A program made the translations under genes and the position numbers. Of a stretch of 64,000 bases of DNA, positions 1-12,400 are shown piece by piece; position 1 is the stretch's first letter; each line of letters opens with the position of its first letter. Under the pieces are notes generated by a model, which worked only from the letters and a program-made list of their open reading frames with translations, had not been told where the DNA came from and did not search any database. This DNA comes from Congeria kusceri (Eukaryota; Mollusca; Bivalvia; Myida; Dreissenidae): the NCBI GenBank assembly GCA_027627225.1, contig CM051028.1:14851201-14915200 (forward strand), in the 5' to 3' direction.

Positions 1-587
1 TTAAATAACACTGAAACCGATTATAATCGGTAAAATCACATCGGAAGCGACAACCAATTCCAACCCGAAGATCGATTGCATTTTCGAACCGATGTCCCAA
101 CACTAACTGATACTGAAAATTGGGGCAAAAATACATCATCATTTCAATCATTACAAAGTTCATAATCCATTGTTACTCTTGGTACAGTTGCAACAACATA
201 AACTAAGAGTACATATAAGTCAAATATGACTGAATAAGAATTATATAGTGAAAATGTATAAACAATAATGTTAATTTCTTAACTCTTGTGATTTCAACTA
301 GTACATATAGCCTGATATGTATAAAATGTTTGTGTTATTCTTGTTATAAGTAAGTCAAAGTTTGGGCATTTTAGGAAGTGGGTTTTTGTATTAGTCAAAA
401 CAGTAATAATTCTTTTTTTTAAATTTCCTACCATTATAAATACCTTCCATACCAAGATTGGCTACATTCTCTCTTATAAATAGGCTGTTTTATTTTTTAT
501 GTGAACTTTGGCTAGTCAGAAAAACCTGATGATGTTGTCTGCTGACTTCAAAATTATCCAGAGTATTAAGGTAAAACACATGCTGGG
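1..587. other. AT-rich intergenic DNA, no gene seen
   Basis: I see no exon with conserved protein similarity on either strand and no clear repeat boundaries. Short open frames here look like chance. Confidence 0.5.
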
Positions 588-789
588 CACTTTCCGCTTT
601 AATGGTATTTTCTGTTTCAAGGAAGTCACTTCTAAACTTATCGTTCAATGCACAGTCACTTCTAAACATAAATCCACTGTAGGCGGAAAGTGCCGTCCTG
701 GATTAGCCTGTGCGGACTGCACAGGCTAATCCGGGACGACACTTTACGCACATGCATTAAGACCGGTTTTCCCACGACACGCCTCATAT
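588..789. mobile_element. Palindromic dreissenid-type MITE, copy 1 (5' truncated)
   Basis: The right end reads into CCACGACACGCCTCATAT, the inverse of the ATGAGGCG-type left end of other copies. Inside is the core GATTAGCCTGTGCGGACTG facing its own complement. The left terminal inverted repeat is missing, so this copy is truncated. The same family occurs nine more times in the window. No protein is encoded; it is probably mobilised in trans. Confidence 0.8.
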
Positions 790-939
790 CTAGGTGTAAT
801 GTCAGCTTTTGAGGAAAAATTTATGAATTTAGTTATTTTGTTGGAAATGATGCCTATATTCTGCACCTGCTGTATAAGGTAAAACAAGATACTGTGTTCA
901 ATAAACACACATGCCCCCAGTTAGTGCTGGACAGCCCAT

Positions 940-1620
940 ATGAATTATTCTAAGTTCAAATTAGATCAAGGTCAAAGTATGGTAAGGTGAAATGGGTGGA
1001 TTGGGAATGGTCATGAGCAACAACTGAGTAAGTATCCAAGTGTTGTAGTAAACGGTGCCGGCGCTAGATGAAACGGTAAAATCTAGTTAACAAAGAAATA
1101 GTCCATTTGAATTATTCTAAGTCCAAATTAGGTCAAGGTCAAAGTATGGTTGGGTGATATGGGTGGATTAGGAATGGTCATGAGCAACAACTGAGTAAGT
1201 ATCCAATTGCTGTAGTAAACGGTGCTGGTGCTAGACGAAACGGTAAAATCTAGTTAACCAAGAAATAGCTTATTTGAGTTAGGTCAAGGTCATGGTCAAA
1301 GTGAGGTTGGGTGATATGGGTGGATTGGGAACGGTCATAAGTAACAACTGTGTAAATATCTAAGTATTGTAGTAAGCGGTGTTTGTGCTATATGAAACAG
1401 TAAAATCTAGTTAACTGGCAAGAAATGGCACTTTTGAATTATTATAAGTCCAAAGAAATGGCACTTTTGAATTATTATAAGTCCAAATTAGGTCAAGGTC
1501 AAGGTGAGGTTGGGTGATATGGGTGGATTGGGGATGGTCATAAGTAACAACTGTGTAAGTATTCAAGTGTTGTAGTAAGTGGTGTTAGTGCTAGACGAAA
1601 CGGTAAAATCTACTTAACCT
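940..1620. repeat. Tandem satellite, about four units of 160-200 bp
   Basis: The motif GATATGGGTGGATTGGGAAT recurs near 987, 1153, 1310 and 1516. Each is followed by a version of GAAACGGTAAAATCTAGTTA. Units are 80-90% alike by eye. One unit near 1440-1490 contains an internal short duplication. Confidence 0.8.
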
Positions 1621-2190
1621 TGTCACGGACGGATGAACAGGACAATAATTATATGCCTCCCGCATCAAGATGCCGAGGGCATAAAAAAGCCCTGCTTTGT
1701 TATAAAATGGTAACTGCTCAAGTTTGTTATCATTGTTAAAGGGAAGGAACTCCAGATGGTCTAATCATAAAAACTAAAGAAAATTGTCAAAATTACATGA
1801 TTTTCTAACATAATCATATAGAACACATTCAAAAATTAGACAGATGTGTTTTTTATATACCTAAAAACAATGATTTTATGTAGTTTTCCTTGTTTTTATT
1901 GTCCTAAAATCTATTTTGCAGACGATAACCCATCAAGTAATTTTAAAAATAACACTGTTTATATTTAGGATAATCACGTGACAGTTAAGTTTTGTTGAGT
2001 CGCGCATGCCCACACTTGAACCAGGTTCTTGTATTGGGGTATTTTAAATCGTGAATACTGGGTTCATGGAAAGTGCTAGCGTACTCAACTTCTAAGTTTC
2101 AATGAAATATAGTTCATGACAGTATTTAATGGTGTTCTACACAAATAGTGATGTTTTTACCCATGTTTTTACTGTTTAGGCATAACTACA

Positions 2191-3567
2191 AACAAGAGCT
2201 GTGAGAGGACAGCGCGCTCGACCATTCGAAGTATTTCAGTTGGTATATATTTTGCAAAGTGGAAGGGGCATACATTTGTTGAAATACAAAATTGAGTTAT
2301 GGCAATTATTTCATCAAATTATTCCACGTTTCAACCTTATGTAGTTAATAACTTATAACACACTATTATGTGAAGTTGGAATAAGACGTCAAACATAGAA
2401 TAAACTGTTTTATTACAGCAATGTTTTATATGCAGTTTACCATTTGTAATTTCCGAATTTTGCAGAGTAATTAGTGCAATAGACACCTGCATATATAACT
2501 GCATCAGTAAAATTGATTTTGCCACAAAACTGTATACTTGTATGCATTTACAAAATTTTCACAAAAAATTGAACTGTGTCCATGCATGCATGAACACAGT
2601 TTATAAATACAGTCAAAATAATCAAAGACTCCATCAGTTTTAATGAAAAGGTCATGTAAAAATGCTAATTATAACAAAATTATTGATAGAATATAACAAA
2701 CATACATAAAAAACATGAAATGCTCAGTTTTATGTGAAAAAAGAACAAAAATCATGTCCATTCTATGTGTGATGTCTTATTCTAACTTCACATAATACAG
2801 TGTTCTTATGTAGTTTTGAAATTTTAAATATAGACTTTAACCAGTGAAAAAGGGGCATAACTCTGTAAAAATGCAAAACATAGTTATAGGGAGGTTGGCC
2901 TTGACACTGGAGTTGATGACAAAAGGTATGTTCCTGTATTAAAGTGAACAACTTATGTAGTTCTGAAGTTACAAACGTTTTGAATATAAACTTAAACCAG
3001 AAAAAAAATGTGAAAAGGGAGCATAACTCTGACAAAATACAAAACAGAGTTATATGGAATGTTGCCCAAGACACTGGAGTTGATGACAAAGGTATCTTCC
3101 AATTTTCAAGTGAATAACTTATGTAGTTCTGCAGTTACACAACTTTTGAATATAAACTTTAACCAGAAAATCTTGGTGAAAAAGGGGCATACCTCTGTCA
3201 AAATATAAAGCAGAATTACATGGAATGTTGCCCCTGATATTGAAGTTGGTGACAAAGGTATATTCCAAATTTTCAAGTGAATAACTTCTGTAGTTCTGAA
3301 GTTACAAAACTGTTGAATATAAACTTCAACCAGAAAATCTGTGCAAAAAAGGGGCATAACTCTGTCACAATACAAAACAGAGTTATGGGGAATGTTGCCC
3401 TTGATACTGGAGTTGTATAAGGTACATTCCATGTTTCCAGTGAATAACTTGTGTAGTTTTGAAGTTACAAGACTTTTGAATAAAAACTTTAACCAAATTC
3501 AGACGCTGACGCCGACCCCGGGGTAGTAGGAATGCTCACCTATTCTTTGAATAGTCGAGCTAAAAAA
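2191..3567. mobile_element. Non-autonomous DNA element with GCTCGAC termini and a tandem core
   Basis: The left end begins AACAAGAGCTGTGAGAGGAC and the right end finishes at TTTGAATAGTCGAGCTAAAA. Near the ends GCTCGACCATTCGAAG faces CTTTGAATAGTCGAGC. The middle (about 2805-3500) holds some five imperfect units of about 150 bp, each containing a version of AACTTATGTAGTTCTGAAG and GGGGCATAACTCTGT. A second MITE is nested at 2357-2804. The family resembles the tandem-core elements called pearl in bivalves; that class assignment is inference. Confidence 0.7.
2357..2804. mobile_element. 450-bp MITE, copy 1, nested, TSD CTTAT
   Basis: The ends are inverted repeats of about 45 bp: AACACACTATTATGTGAAGT on the left and ACTTCACATAATACAGTGTT on the right. 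It interrupts the tandem core of the surrounding element. Both flanks carry CTTAT, and removing the insert restores the surrounding unit. A second copy lies at 32386-32835. No transposase is encoded. Confidence 0.85.
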
Positions 3568-4544
3568 TGCACCTTTTCATGCCCATCTGGAGTTCAGTAT
3601 CTTTAAACTTAGTGGGTATTTAGATAATCAGAGTACAGCCAACAAATGTTTAAATGTTTTAAAACATTTCAAACTTAACACGTTTACTGTGTATGTTTTG
3701 ACCAAATTATGTTCAATCAAATAGCAACTTTGTCCAATACTGACACATCTAAAGCATGGACATAGTATAACAATGATAAGCAAGCTTTGAACATTATATT
3801 ATATTCGTGCATGTAACGATTTGGAATCCCAATTTTCTACTTTCATTCTTAATACAATGGATGGTAACAATTGGCTGTCCAAAACAAGGTTCCTAGACTC
3901 TCATGTAATTTTTTTTTCTCACTGGACTGTAGATTATATATTGAACAAATGGTTTCTAACAATAATTTTATTTTATTTTTATCCATTTTTCTTACTAATA
4001 GTAATACAATATAATGCTGTTGTTCATGTTAATATGAATTGTACAAACCAGCTATTTACAAAATTAACATGGACAAACAACAGTGCTCAAAAAAACAATA
4101 CTGATTAATAAGTGGATTGCCTTTTGTTACAGAATAAGCAGGGTAGTACAAGTTTTCGTAAACAAATATATCTTATAGGTTAGTTTCAACTAAGTTTAAG
4201 ATACAGGTGCGCAAATGTAGATACCATAATACATGTTAACGTTTTCATGGGTAGCAATAATCAAAGAAGAAAATGGTGACTAACACATCAACAATGAGTC
4301 TGTTGCGTGCAGCAAGATGACTTTAATGTAACGATTTTGTTTTGGAAGTTAATTTTGAAGTTTGTCACCTTTTGCACACCTGGTTCAGGTAACTACATTG
4401 AAGTCTCATTAACCATCATTTAATATAACTACAACATAAAATGGTAATAAACATATTACTATGTAATTCAAATTAATATGAAAATACCTTATTTCAATTC
4501 AAAAGACGGTTAATTTGACCCAATTTCCTGTCAATTTAACGCCA
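3568..4544. other. AT-rich DNA, no gene seen
   Basis: An open frame at 3821-4108 is hydrophobic and AT-driven, with no recognisable domain. I see no repeat boundaries here. Confidence 0.4.
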
Positions 4545-4608
4545 TATTGGCGACTTTACATCCGGGCTTTGATGTCAACGATTACCAACAGGTGGCGTTT
4601 TAAAAATT
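4545..4608 (+). promoter_or_regulatory. Candidate RBM34 promoter or non-coding first exon
   Basis: The RBM34 start codon lies three bases after a strong 3' splice site (TCTGTTTTCAG), so an upstream untranslated exon is expected. This stretch is locally GC-richer (GCCATATTGGCG, CATCCGGGC) and ends in ACAG before GTATTT, a usable 5' splice site. There is no transcript evidence. A GC-richer patch at 5390-5470 is an alternative. Confidence 0.25.
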
Positions 4609-4609
4609 A

Positions 4610-6465
4610 CAGGTATTTTGTAAACGAAATTTAATTAATTTTCACCTTATAAAATAATGTTATCATTAACTTTTTATCTCATAGAAAATTTATCTTAAAA
4701 TTATGCATTTTATCACGTATTTAAATGAATATTTTATTATATTGATTGCTGGAAACCAAATAAAATATTTTCGTCGTTTGCACACATGTTTAGTTTGCGT
4801 TTGCGTTTGTAAATGAAAGAGATACACGCATTTGGAATTTTCAGTAAATGCATATGAAAGGTTAGTCACGATATTAAAAATATTATACTCTTATACGTTT
4901 TGCATTGTACTGCGTCAAACATAAACATGGTAATGGTTAAAAGAAGTGGTTAGATTGTACCACGACTTGAAAGGGTATAATATTTCGGACATTTATTTCG
5001 GACAATTTTGACAATATTTTTCACTAAGTAAATTTGATGGGTTAAAAAACAGAATGTCCTTTCGCAATGATGGGAAATTTAATCAGTGCATTGTGCATTT
5101 AGTCACAATTTAAATTATGAAGACACAATATGATGCATTCTTTAAATTTTAAGGGACCTGTTAAGTGATTGACAAATTGACCATTTTCCATCTTTTTGAG
5201 ACAGATTCCAAAATTAAAAAAATTGTGTATACAAAGGAGCAGAAAAACACTACAGACATAGAAAAATACATAGAATAATTCCCCCAACATAAAACTAATC
5301 TTTTTCCACCATTTCAGGCCACATTCCCCCCAAACAAATTGCCGTAGAATTTTTGTTTGTTTTTGTTTATGGGAGTATCATCCAACTCCCCAAAATCGTC
5401 CGCATCACGCGACACCACCTTTCCGAAAATCGGCTATGACGTTTCAAATCCCGGCGGCGCTCAGATCAGCAGTATAGCTTTAACTACCGCCCTCTATCAC
5501 TACCTACCCTGTTGCTCGACCATCACCTGTCTTGGCATTATCTTGAATTTGGGAATTCTTACTTTTTATAAAACTGAAACTATTAAAAATATTTCTCCTA
5601 CTAAAATCGCAACTACCGAGGTTTTCTTAATTGAATAACAACGTGTTTACCTAACTCCTTTGGAGGCAGTGTACATCAAAATACTAGGCTGCATTTTTTC
5701 TTCTTACTTGTTCATCCTTACATGATGGAACTTCCATGGCTGCAATTTTGGAAGTCCTGTTACCAAAATTGGGAGTAAATTACTCCCAAACTTCCCTTAA
5801 TGCAAGCCCTGATGTCAGCAAATGGCTAACTGCTTTGAAGTCATGTCGTGCTCGACAAGCAAAACAGGCCTGCGGGAAACCCTGCGAACAAATCCACATG
5901 CCATGGTCATGTAAATTATTGACTGCACAAGTCGTATTTGAATTAATTTTTTTTAAAAGGGGGGCATAACTCAAGTACGATATGAGCAATTATGCTGAAA
6001 ATCTAACTTAACCTTCCTTTTACGCCTACTAACACTTGCATAAAGTTTCCTCAAAATGGATCAAAAACTAGTAAATTTATTGTCTGCACAAGTGGTGAAA
6101 TATACATGTATAGAAAAATATCAGTGTGATAAATCCTTATATCACTCACTGTGCTGGACTACTTTTTTTTAATGTAAAATAAATACTCCAAAGCATAAGA
6201 TAAAAATAAAATTTGTTTGTTTTCGGTGTGATAAACATCATATCATCCCTGGAAAGGGATGCGTTCGTGAAAATATTAATTGTCTCCCTTTCCAAAGATG
6301 ATATAACACATTATGACACTGAAAACAAACAAATATCCTCTATTTATTTGCATTTATGGATTTGTTTTCATACCTTGATAGTCCCATATTTGTAAAATAC
6401 TGCATAGACATCACATGTAGAAATTATTATTGTTTCTCGTTAATAAGAGGATTCTGTTTTCAGAA
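4610..6465. other. Region upstream of RBM34 with repeat fragments
   Basis: A motif at about 5722-5815 (GGAACTTCCATGGCTGCAAT) recurs at 10994-11110. The block 5940-6100 (GGGGCATAACTCAAG and following) recurs at 34730-34860. Positions 6100-6400 contain CAAATATCCTCTATTTATTT, the terminus of the fold-back family seen at 50629. No conserved exon was found. Confidence 0.5.
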
Positions 6466-9400
6466 ATGGCTGACTACAAAGTTGGTGATCTATCAAAACT
6501 TTTCTCCTCCTCTGCATCATCCAAACCAAACGATGCCAATTTGTTTACAAAGAAGCAGGTGATACAGTCATCAAAGAAAGAAGCAAACCAGTCTAAAGAT
6601 AAGAAAGAAACGAAAAAGAAGAAAATTTATGGCGCTGAACTGAGATTGAAAAAGGTTTCCACACATATTGTTTTAAGTCTTAGCTATTTTAATTACTGGA
6701 AGCACGAAATAGATAAAACTTGTTAGAATTGGTATTAAAACAATACTTCATTTATAAGCATTTTAATAAATGTTGTGTTACAGCTTTTTCATACAAAATA
6801 TTGTTTAGGTATTAACATGTTTTCCTGTTTGTATAAACTTTTCAGCTTAAAAATAAAGTACAACAGGATGGAAAAAGAAAACTAGAAGAAGAAGAAGAAG
6901 AAGAGACTAAAAGCCCTGCCAAAAAGAAAAAGAAGCAAAAAGTATCAGAAGTGACTGACAAAGATGATCAGGATGGAAGCAGTAATGTGGCAGTCACTTC
7001 TGCACCTGGATTTTGTCCCCCAGCCGGCATAGTGCATGAATCATTGGCAAAGAAAGCTAAGAAAAGGTATAGTGTCTACTGCATATAAAACATGTAAAAT
7101 ATGTGGTCGAACCATAGTTAATTGAGTAGTTAAATTTTGTGGTGTTTAAGCCTTCTTCGATTATTTTTTATAGTCAGTGTCTCAGTGACATTTGTTTTTA
7201 AAATAGGTTGCATAATGAAATTATATCAAAATATTTACATACCTGTTAAATATAATTGGTTTGAGTATACATTTGTAACTTGTTATGATTTAATAAATAC
7301 AAATATTAGTTTGGAATAAGTATTGAGTTTCAGTTTAAGAACATAAAAACATTGTGTTCCCAAGATTTTTTTGAAGTATCAATACTGGTAACAGTAGATT
7401 GGTATGTAGAAAAATGCAAAAAGGCAAATGTCTTGTCAGAATAATTATTTCTAAGTATGTCTATGTCACAGGAAACTTGAAGACCCTGTTGATCAGTCAG
7501 TACCACAGAAGAAATCTCTCGCAGATAAGTCAGAGACCAAGAAAGTCTCGCGTAAACGAAAAGACCGCCTAGCTAAGCCGACATTGGATAAGACCATTTT
7601 TGTGGGTAACTTATCACTGGATACTACGAAAAAGGTCTGTAGTATGAGGTATATGGTACAAAGTAAACGATTTTTTTTACAGCTTTGGGAATCATACATG
7701 GCATCATTTGCATTTAAAACTGAAATTTTACCAGACATTGGAAGATAGGTTGATCCCATTTAACAAAACAAGACACATGGATAGTTTTGTAAGTTTTAGG
7801 AGTTTTTGTTACAATGTATCTCCATATTGGAAAACATAGTCATATTTGTGGAAAGAACATATCAGATAGAGCTTTTAAATTTACTCTGTACCAAACAATC
7901 ATAATATTCACTGCATAGTAGTACCTTTTTCGATGATTAGTTATTAACCTTAACAAAATATCTTTCCATGTTTTGCCAAGAATGGTTTAAAATCCTCACC
8001 AGCTACTTTATAATGGACTAATGTCCATTTATCGAACATCACAATTACCACATGCTCTTTTGTGTAAAATATGTTAACTGTTGAACCTGTGACAACTACT
8101 GGTAAGTGCAGAGATTAGATAAAATCTGAACATGCTTTTTAATTTGTACATGCCATTATGATTTTCTTACTCAGGTGAGCAACCCAGGGCCATCTTGGCC
8201 TTCTTGTTTGAAACGTGACCCTATTATAAATTTACAGATATTTTACTTAATAGTTTTATATGTGACCCACATTTGAAGATATTCATTTCATGATGCTTCT
8301 AATATTTCATGCATAGTAACAGATTGTGACCCAGTTTCTGAGTATCTGTTTCAATTGAATATACAAGTATCAATTTCAATACTGTGTTTGTTGAATGCTT
8401 GCTGGTATACAGTGATTCTAATACCTGTGTAGCTTCTGTATTAAGCCAAGCAATTTCGTTAATCTTTTGCTCTCGTATATTTGCATCAAAAACAAGCATT
8501 TCTCACAGTCATAGGATTTGCCACTTTGGGGGTTTTAATGTCATAATACTTGGACTGTTAAAACTACATGAAATTTGTGTTGTTGATTTAGCACAAAGGT
8601 TCAAGCTTTGATGCCAGGAATGTGTTTATTTTCATTAATTCAGGTGATGTTTTATGTTTGGGTGTCTTAAAGTTGTCATTTTTTCACAGGTAGCTCAACA
8701 TGTAAAATCAACTAAGAAGATTGTGATAGTCCTTGAGGTATTTTGATAGCCCTAGCATTTGAGGAGATTATTTAAAACTCTGTAATTTTTATGAAACCCA
8801 TATAAGATGTCGGGGTATATTGCATTGCTCATGACGGTACCACATTCGTTTCTGCTCTTGAAGTCCAACAGTTTTCATCCAATCTTCACCAAACTTCATG
8901 AAAATGTTTGTGGGCATATCTCGGCTAAGTTTGAGTCTCAGCCAAATCGTGGAGTTGTGGAGTTATGACCCATGATTTATCCGACATTCACCAAACTTAA
9001 TGAAAATATTTTTTGTCATATCCTGGTCGAGTACATTATTCAACCTAATCGCTCCAGGAACTATGGAGTAATAGCCCTTGAATTATCTAAAAATAGCCTC
9101 TTCAGCCGTTTCCACTCTCTAAGACCAACAATTTTCAACTGATCTTCACCAAACTTGCTGAAAATGTTTGAGGGCATAATATCTTAGCCAAGTTCTTAAA
9201 TTGGCCTTTTTAGCAGTTTCCACTCTCAATGTCCAACAGTTTTCATCTGATCTTATCCAAACTTGATAGTTTTAAGATTTCTTTTAAACCTAGAGGGGAC
9301 ATAACTGTTTTACAAATATCTCTAGTGTTTAATCTAGACTGAGAGAGGGGCATGGCGCTTGACTTGGACAAGGGGCATTTTGTGCGTGGTGACACTGTTA

Positions 9401-12400
9401 AAAAGGGCACATTAGGTTTAAAATAGTTTTTTTTCTGAAGTATTACTGACTGATTCCTCTTTTCTGTTTGATGATTTTTGTAAGTCAAATTAATCTACCA
9501 GTATTAACAAATTTTTATTTTCCAATATTATAGCTGCTTCTTATAATTTAGTTATATAATTGCAAAGATCAGGAAAAATATTCATTTTCAATCGGCAATC
9601 AAACATAACAACTGTCTACTAAAACTATTTATGGGCAAGTTAAAATGATGCTTATTAATAGTAAAATACTTATACCCTGGTATTATTTTTATTTTTCATC
9701 TTTTTTATTGTAGGAAATACTTTTATTTTCACCATTATGGTTTATGTTGTTGCTGTTGATGATGACAGTGCTACATGTACTAATATTTTGATTAATGATG
9801 AAAAGCTAAAGTCAAGATTGAAATTTTAGAAAACAAACACTGAAATTCGGATTGAAATGATTTATCCGAATATATTTGTCCGAAATTATAGCTAGTTTTG
9901 CAATTCTGTTTTTCAGGGATTTTTGTATATGATTGTAAGAAATATTATTTTTTCTTAATTTAGGATTAAAGACCACATTGAGTCTAATATTTATATGCAT
10001 TCTGCTCTGTTTTATCACGTTTATCATACAAATTACGAGACAAAAACATGTTAGAAATTCCATGTGAACACGAGGCTGTTAAATAAAAGCAGACAATTTA
10101 CACTCATTTTTTAAAACAAAATCAGCAAAGCTTTTAATCTGACTGCACCTGCAGCTGATCTTATCAGCTGGTCACAGATTAATTAATATACCACAACATG
10201 CCGTCACAAAGGGCCCTCGTTAAGGGCAATACAGTCGATAGATAAAAGGGCGCGAGGCGCTTATTGCCTTTGAAAAGGGCAGGGTGGCAGATCAATAAAG
10301 GGGCGTGGCGTGGTGCCGCGCTGATTAAGTCTGGATAAAACACTAATCTCTTGTTAGCTCACCTAGCTATTGGTTTAGGGGACCTCTCCTGCGTCGTCCC
10401 TCGTCTGTGCGCCATCAACAATTTGTGTCGTTCTCACGATGGAGACTTCACTTTTTATCCAATCTTAACCAAACTTGCACAGTTTGTATATGACCATACA
10501 ATCTCAGACAGGATTGTTATTGGGCCAGATCATTTCATGCTCCTTTTTATGCAAAAAAGTGCAAACATGCCTTTTTCCAACATGCAGACTTGATTTTCTA
10601 TCCAATCATAACCAAACTTTCAGAGTTTGTGTATGACCATCAGATCTCAGCAGATGCCAAAAATTGGCCAGATGGAGTTATTGCCCTTTGTTTATGATAA
10701 AATATACAAAAATGGACATTACAGGGCTTTCATTAATTTCTGAAAAGTGGAAGTTTGAACTTCATGGCCTCTGATTTTGGAAGTTTTTCTGATAATATTT
10801 GGAAGTTTTGACAGTATTGCGCTACATGTACAGAAGTCCTGAGCATTTCAGAAATGAAATTAAGTATCACATTCAAGGTTTTTTAAGGCCAGTTCTTTTT
10901 CATGAAGTGTTTATATGCCAATTTATTCAGTGAAAGAAGTAGACATTTAGATTAATTGCTTAATTTTTCTTATAACTTAATCATCCTAACATGATGGAAC
11001 TTCCATGGCTGCAATTTTGGAAGTTCTGTAACTTCCATGGCTGCAATTTTGGAGGTCCTTTGACAAAAACTGGGAGTAAATTACTCCCAAACTTTCTTAT
11101 TGCAAGCCCGACATTATTCAGGATAGAGACTTCATTTTTCATCCCATCTTCACCAATCTTGCACAGTTTGTCTATGATCATGAGATCAGTCGAATATAAG
11201 CAAGATCAGACCTGAAACACCGGAGTTATTGCCCTTTGTTTGTGAAAAAAAAAATGCAGAAATGGACATTATTCAGGATAGAGACTTTCCATTTTTCATT
11301 CAATCTTCACCAATCTTGCACAGTTTGTCTATGACCATGAGATTACAGTTGAAGTCGAATATAAGCAAGATCAGACCTGAAACACCGGAGTTATTGCCCT
11401 TTGTTTGTTAGAAAAAATAAGCAAAAATGGACATTATTCAGGATAGAGACTTCATTTTTCATTCAATCTTCACCATTCTTGCACAGTTTGTCTATGACCA
11501 TGAGATTAAAGGTGAATTGGAATATAAGCAAGATGGGACCAGAGACACCAGAGTTATTGCCCTTTGTTTGTGAAAAGATATGCAAAAATGGACATTATTC
11601 AGGATAGAGACTTCATTTTTCATCCAATCTTCACCAATCGTGTACAGTTTGTCTATGAACTTAAGACTACAAGTGAAGTCGAATATAAGCATGATCGGGC
11701 CAGAAAAACCAGAGTTATTGCCCCTTGTGTTTGGAAAAAAATATCAACAAGTTATCAATGGCTTGCACACACGATTTTTGATTCAATGTTGACCAAACTT
11801 ACACAGTTTGCGCATGACCATGCAAATTGATTGATAAAATTTGAATTGCAACAGTTGTAAGACTTGCGTGCAGTTATTTGTACATGCAACATTGATATCT
11901 TCAGAGCCTGCATTAACATCATTTATCATCATTGGACAGAAAATTATCAAAGAAAAAGCAAAACTTTACCTTATAGCACAGCCATCGCAATTACATGTAT
12001 CACATTGCAACTAGCTGTCCAAAATTGTTTGCGAAAAAGACATCAGAATCTACTGTCTCTGCGTTTTCCAGAATTGTCAATGACCAAATGTAAAAGGGTC
12101 AGGTAGAATATCGAGAAAAATGATTTGAGAACCATTAGCAAAAAAACGCACGTCCACTACCCATTTCATACTTTAGTTAGCCATTGCACTAACCGCTGTC
12201 TTAAATCAAAATTGATCATATCCCCCTCTGCGTATTGTTCAGATACCATAATTTTCAAACCTGTCACAACTGTATGGTCTTCATCTGTAACAGTTCTCAG
12301 GTGAGCGCTTTGGACCATCATGGCCTTCTTGTTTCACCTTTGGGGGAAAGGTGGTAGGGCCCTTCAGACGGGGAATTTTACGGCAAAAGGGGATTTTTTT

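Noticed and set aside
2763..3432. Two 108-codon minus-strand ORFs
   Set aside because: They are translations of the tandem core of the 2191-3567 element.
8689..8741. Possible extra RBM34 exon reading [16 protein letters not shown]
   Set aside because: It has splice-like borders, but including it would break RRM1 between [14 protein letters not shown] and QLEKFFKQ, which join in phase exactly as in the family.
10351..11830. Series of small ORFs containing [12 protein letters not shown]
   Set aside because: They repeat with the 150-bp satellite unit and have no conserved domain.
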